In this document: one piece after another, positions 59,201-64,000 of the stretch
How positions within the stretch are numbered: the first letter of the stretch is position 1
Layout of the letters: each line of letters starts with the position of its first letter
Origin: Dama dama
Taxonomy: Eukaryota; Chordata; Mammalia; Artiodactyla; Cervidae
Direction of reading: 5' to 3'
DNA: 64,000 nucleotides
NCBI RefSeq assembly: GCF_033118175.1
Contig: NC_083704.1
Coordinates: 49,316,501-49,380,500, forward strand
The notes under the pieces: model-generated
Databases searched by the model: none
The model's input: the letters and a program-made list of their open reading frames with translations, nothing else
Told to the model about the DNA's origin: nothing
Made by a program: the position numbers and the translations under genes

Positions 59201-60589
59201 AGGCTTCCTGTCCAGATTAAAAAATCCATGTTTTAATTTGAAAAGGCAGGAGTACTCCCTAAATGCAAAGAAAGTGCTTCCTTCTCTCTTTTTTAAGAGG
59301 AGGCTCTGGCCTTATAATTTTGGACAAGCACTGACTTTATAAACTCAATTTCCTCATGTTTTTCTTTAATCCCCCCCCCCATGTATATATATCACAGTAT
59401 AAGACACTCATGCTATACCAGTTAACAGTTTCAGCCCATCCTCTGCAAAGTTGTGATTCGTGGTGAGTACAGCTGGTTAAATTCTATGGAAGACCTCTGC
59501 CTCCACTGCTTCGGTTGGATCAGGACTTGCCAGTCTCTAGGTCATGTGAAACTGTCTTCTCTTGGGTCTTCACAAGGACCCTAGTGAATACCCCAAATCA
59601 GCTTGCCACCCTTCTATCTCTGTATGACTCTTTCTTACAGCTTTGTATTGACTTAAATATTTTTCAAATCACATCTATCTACAGCTTTATTTAATAACCT
59701 TGTCAAGAATTCTGGCACCCATGTCAAATGTGCTTTGACATAACCTCTTTTGCCCAGAAATCAGTAGATATTGATATGAAGATAAATAGTTGTATTTAAT
59801 TCAAAAGTGTTCTTCAGGTTGTCTGTCCCTTTTAAAAGAAAGAACCATTAGCACCTACAAATTCATAATAGACAGCAGGCCAGCTGTAAACTTGACTGTG
59901 GTCTTTATTTTAATAACATGACCTAGATGTGGCATCACACGACATCCACAAGTGTAGACTCAGGATTGTTTTTTTCTAGGTCTTCTTTACCTTGAAATGT
60001 TCCACAAGTCCCTTAACCACACTCAGTTGCTAGCTTTAAAGACTAGCAATCTGTCTAATTTCTCCCCATGCTGAAAACTTGCTTGGGTTTATCATCTTCT
60101 CTTCAAGCAGCTAAATTAAGGAATGTAGTCACATACCCATCATGAGCACACTGCTTTTCCTGAAAACTTAGTAGGGAGGCTTCTCTAAGGTGCGTATAGT
60201 ACCTCGTCTGTGGAAAACTAAACAGACATCAGCTTGGCTGTATAGCAAGCCCCACTGATGGGATCCATACTATGAAATAATAATCACAATAAAACCCCAA
60301 ATGAATAATACCTCCCCCATGTTTGTCATTTTCTAGTTTTCACTGTCCTTAGCTTATTTCATTTGTCCGTAGTCATAAGACACAAAGCCAGATTCAGAAT
60401 CTAGGTCTTACAACTAGAAATCCTGTACCCCTCTATTAAAAATCATGATAATAATTATCTTAGGAAGAAAAGCAACCAAAATAAACCACAGCAACTAACT
60501 GCTAGTTTTTGTGAATCTTCAAATCTGAGTTGTGAAAGGAATTTTCACTCACCAGAAATAAGCTATTAAAACATTTATTCATTTATTTT

Positions 60590-61121
60590 ATTTATTTTTT
60601 TTAAATTTATTTATTTTTTCAGTGGGTTTTGTCATACATTGACATGAATGAGCAATAGATTTACACGTATTCCCCATCCCAATCCCCCCTCCCACCTCCC
60701 TCTCCACCCGATTCCTCTGGGTCTTCCCAGTGCACCAGGCCGGAGCACTTGTCTCATGCATCCCACCTGGGCTGGTGACCTGTTTCGCCATAGATAATAT
60801 ACATGCTGTTCTTTCGAAACATCCCACCCTCACCTTCTCCCACAGAGTTCAAAAGTCTGTTCTGTACATCACGTGCACCCCAATGTTCATCGCAGCACTG
60901 TTTATAATAGCCAGGACATGGAAGCAACCTAGATGCCCATCAGCAGATGAATGGAAAAGGAAGCTGTGGTACATATACACCATGGAATATTACTCAGCTG
61001 TTAAAAAGAATTCATTTGAACCAGTTCTAATGAGATGGATGAAACTGGAGCCCATTATACAGAGTGAAGTAAGCCAGAAAGATAAAGAACATTACAGCAT
61101 ACTAACACATATATATGGAAT
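60590..61121 (-). mobile_element. Short 5'-inverted (twin-primed) L1, minus orientation
   Basis: 60590-60868 is a T-rich tail followed by the antisense L1 3' UTR (CATACATTGACATGAATGAG, CTTCCCAGTGCACCAGGCC). At about 60869 the strand switches, and 60869-61121 is the sense end of ORF2 (TGCACCCCAATGTTCATCGC, GGAATATTACTCAGCTGTTA), stopping at the ORF2 stop region without a tail. Direct repeats of 24 bp (starting TTAAAACATTTATTC) lie at 60566-60589 and 61122-61145. The open frame 60730-61125 crosses the junction and is a chance fusion. Confidence 0.9.
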
Positions 61122-61340
61122 TTAAAACATTTATTCATTTATTTTGAGTGCTCGTAGCTGGTCATTAATTAGTTCTTTCTTTTTGGAATGTCACTGGTTG
61201 AGTAGTGTGAGCAAACGGCCATGGATAGGTTTTTAGCTGCCATAGAGTAATGGTATCAGAGTCTAAAGGAGAGAGAGTTAACATAAAATATTTTTCCTTC
61301 CTCTTATCATCTAAAAACTGTGTATTTTAAATGCTTTTCT

Positions 61341-61420
61341 TTTTTTTTTTTTTTTGGCTAATTACTTCACAACATTTCAGTGGGTTTTGTCATACATTGA
61401 TATGAATCAGCCATAGAGTT
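61341..61420 (-). mobile_element. Very short L1 3'-end insertion, antisense
   Basis: A T-run is followed by GGCTAATTACTTCACAACAT and CATACATTGATATGAATCAG, only about 60 bp of 3' UTR. CTTTTCT at 61334-61340 and 61421-61427 may be its target duplication. Confidence 0.7.
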
Positions 61421-63213
61421 CTTTTCTATTAAAAGAGTAATGAGTTGATTAGTAGTATCACAAATATAAGTAGTTATTATTTTGTTTTAAAAATGAGTAT
61501 CTACATTTTTGATAAGAGATTAACAGATTTTGATATTCATCTTAATTGAAAATAAAATTATTAGATGAATAAACTCCTAAAGGCATGTTAGCTCAGGATT
61601 CTCTTTCAAATTATTTTAACTATAATGAAAAAACTCTTTAGTTCTATTGTATTCTATTATAATGAAACTCAGTGTACATACTAAATAATTAAAAAATAAT
61701 GTTTTCTGAAAAATGTGGATAAAAAATCTGCCTGATACTGTATTGAATTGATATATTTTTCCAAGTTCTTTTGCATAGTTGAGTTTGTGACTAAGTAAAT
61801 CTTAGACTAAAGAACATGAAAGCAAATTATTCCCCATCTATCCTCATGCTTAAATAATATGTTACACGCAAAAATATCCTTAAAATAATTATTTTGTCAT
61901 AAATAAGAAACTTATTTTTCTTTATACTAATTTTTGAATTTTTTTCTACTAAATCATTGCAAAGACTGTCAACCTTCTAACAGTACTATTAGTCTTAATT
62001 TTTCTAACCATGCATGTTTCATTTGATCCCACAGTAGTTGTAGCTTGCTTGCCTTGTTTTTTCCCTGAAAAATTTTTTTGAAAATGTATAAAAATCCAGT
62101 GGACATCTGTTTTACCTGGAAGACAGCAGGACAATTTAAGTCCTAATAAATTGTTAACATTTTATTATTTCACACATGGATTTTGGAGATATATACAAAT
62201 ATGACCTCTTTGAACTTTCTGTGTTGAATGTGCACTGTTGTTAAACTACTTGTTTTTTCCCTGCCTGCTCTTTGAAGAAGTCAATTAGGAATAATGGGAA
62301 ACAAGGGGTAGGCAAAACATTGCAGTGCAGTGTTATTTTCACCTGTCTGGGAATATTTCAGCCAAAAGTTTATTTTGGGAAAAAAAAGAAAAAAGCCGTA
62401 ACACACTGACACACACACAAAACCACAAATACTTTGGCTGCAAATTATTCTGCAGTATTGTTACTGTGTTGTTGCCTGTGTCTGTTCTCGTGTGTAAAGC
62501 TGCCCTCCACCATTACCCCTCTCATGCATGTGTTTGCGGATTCTTGTCTGTGTGCTTGTTCATGAACTAGCTCATCCTCCTCCCGGTTCAGGTTAATTTA
62601 ATCAAAAGAGCAAGAATGTATGGGTATGACTGTTAGCTGAAAAGGCCTTCTGCGTTTTCAAGCCTTTCTTTCATTTTACATCTTCTGCTGAAATTTCTCA
62701 GTGGAATGAAATGTTCAATGATCAGTCATCCAGTCTCTTATGTTACCTGACTTTACACATGTCCTCAATGATTCTTGGAGAAATAATTTAATGTTGCTTT
62801 ATCTCAATTTCTCTGTATTGGAAAAGGAAGCTGTTAGTATGAATCACTTGCTTGACTGTGAGGAGTTGAACTGTCTTAGTTCCTTGCCAAAACACCAGAA
62901 ATAAGCATAGTACTGTCTCTACCTCCACCGAGCCCCCATTTCTTGTAAGGGAAAAAAAAAAAAGCAAAAAATAGCATCATTTAATGAAACAAAATAACAA
63001 CAGTAAAAGAAACCCACCTTAAAAAAATCAAGATTTTTTAAAAATAGCTGAAATTTGTGATTTTTCTAGTTTGTCTTTTAACTGACAGTATACCCATAAT
63101 TCTTGATAGTTTTTTTTTCCCCCCAAAGTTAATTTCTGGGCCATTGGTGACTGTACTGTCTATTGTTCTAAATTGTTATCTTAACTACATTCTTTAAAAA
63201 TATAATGTTGAAG

Positions 63214-63407
63214 GCTCATAATATTGAAGATGACTCCAGGATGAACCCAGAATTTGCAGACCGAATAAAACAGCTTGACAAGGAGGCGTCTTACTACCGT
63301 GATGAGTGTGGCAAGGCCCAAGCAGAAGTTGACCGGTTGCTGGAGATCCTCAAGGAGGTGGAGAATGAAAAGAATGACAAGGACAAGAAAATTGCAGAAC
63401 TTGAGAG
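63214..63407 (+). CDS. ERC2: ERC2 internal coding exon, 64 codons plus 2 nt
   Basis: Encodes AHNIEDDSRMNPEFADRIKQ, LDKEASYYRDECGKAQAEVD, RLLEILKEVENEKNDKDKKI and AELE plus a split AG. NIEDDSRMNPEFAD is the ERC2 form; ERC1 has a different sequence here (established knowledge, from memory), so this exon decides the gene identity. The RLLEILKEVENEKNDKDKKI block is shared by the family. The donor is GAGAG|GTAAAC. The acceptor is unusual: AATATAATGTTGAAG with a purine-rich, interrupted pyrimidine tract. The left edge is phase 0 and the right edge ends two bases into a codon, so skipping this exon would shift the frame. Confidence 0.96.
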
Positions 63408-64000
63408 GTAAACTTTGCAGTCATGTTGTAAATTGTCAACAGTGAGTGAACATTAGTTGCTTAGTTGTCCATCACGGGGTGTGATAAATTTGGAATGTAC
63501 ATTCATACTTTAAGGAAGAAACAGATTACTTATGAGGAACATGGCCTGTAGGAATGATGTGTTTCTGTGAGATACTCAGAAGTTGTTTGGGTTATCTTTT
63601 GAGGACTTATATACTTCTTCAGTGTTTTCAAAAATAATGATCAGCTTTCTTGAGTGATATCCATAATCTAGCCTTTGGGCCAGCAAAGTGTGTAAGAGAC
63701 TGAAGCTGTGACTACCTGAAACCTCAGTTTTTTCTTATCAAAAACAAGCGTTTGTTATTTAAGTTTGTTTTAAGCATAGAATATGGAAGAATATAGTTGG
63801 GAGTTCTTTCAAGATGGGGGAAATAGAAAGGAGCTCATATCCTTTGGATATCTTTTAGCACACCACAGCAAATTCATCTTGGAACTTATCTTTTAAGAGG
63901 CCCTTATGCCATTTGGTAAATAAATATGTTTACATAAGGTCTAAGGCAGGCTGAGTTGATAGCAAATTCTGTCTAAAAACAAAGAGGATTATATCAGAGT
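63408..64000 (+). other. ERC2: Start of the next ERC2 intron
   Basis: It starts GTAAAC at the donor and runs to the window end. No repeat or exon recognised. Confidence 0.85.

Larger units (their letters stand above)
47755..63213 (+). other. ERC2: ERC2 intron, 15,459 bp
   Basis: It begins GTAAGT and ends AATATAATGTTGAAG. 47760-53500 is almost free of recognisable repeats, with an A-run at 47961-47976, a CpG-bearing patch at 49190-49400 and AT-rich sequence elsewhere. 53503-56230 is old antisense L1 with a Bov-A2 inserted. 56230-60565 shows no element I can name, apart from a C10 run at 59371-59380 and a short CA-rich patch near 57190-57210. 60590-61121 is a 5'-inverted L1. 61146-63213 is otherwise unique, with a CA-rich patch near 62402-62420. 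Confidence 0.9.

Noticed and set aside
60730..61125. 131-codon chimeric frame
   Set aside because: It crosses the antisense-to-sense junction of a twin-primed L1 and has no promoter or start context.

Overview
This is mammalian nuclear DNA from a bovid or close ruminant relative. It is AT-rich, has split exons, and carries repeats restricted to or typical of ruminants: BovB (RTE) LINEs, Bov-tA/Bov-A SINEs, CHR-type tRNA SINEs and artiodactyl L1. I cannot name the species from the sequence.

The only cellular gene I can support is ERC2 (CAST/ELKS family, an active-zone scaffold), on the + strand. Four consecutive internal coding exons lie at 34677-34814, 42857-42997, 47614-47754 and 63214-63407. 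They encode 46, 47 and 47 codons and then 64 codons plus 2 nt of an uninterrupted coiled coil, roughly the third quarter of the protein. Everything upstream of 34677 appears to be one long intron of the same gene. No promoter, first exon or last exon is present.

Layout. 1-2301: the 5' part of a minus-strand endogenous retrovirus (LTR, primer-binding site, repeated leader, broken gag), cut by the window edge. 2302-11224: intron with two Bov-tA SINEs and old L1, L2, MIR and MER5A debris. 11225-22190: dense LINE territory with an ORF1-type relic, antisense L1s, and an ancient sense L1 that took at least three later insertions whose empty sites can be read back. 22266-25437: an antisense BovB with a second BovB inside it. 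25990-27423: an old L1 endonuclease segment. 27424-31947: mostly unique intron. 31962-34583: a young 5'-inverted L1 whose tail ends 93 bp before an ERC2 exon. 34815-63213: ERC2 exons and introns with scattered SINEs, a sense BovB, MER5A and hAT-like elements, a Bov-A2 carrying (CTG)9, and a second 5'-inverted L1.

I found no new multi-gene system. The most notable points are the young twin-primed L1 abutting an ERC2 exon, with a two-part poly(A) tail suggesting 3' transduction; a second L1 with the same tail arrangement; a strong decoy acceptor between the L1 and the exon; a gammaretrovirus-like gag behind a tRNA-Lys-type primer site; and several fold-back or palindromic junctions in old LINEs.
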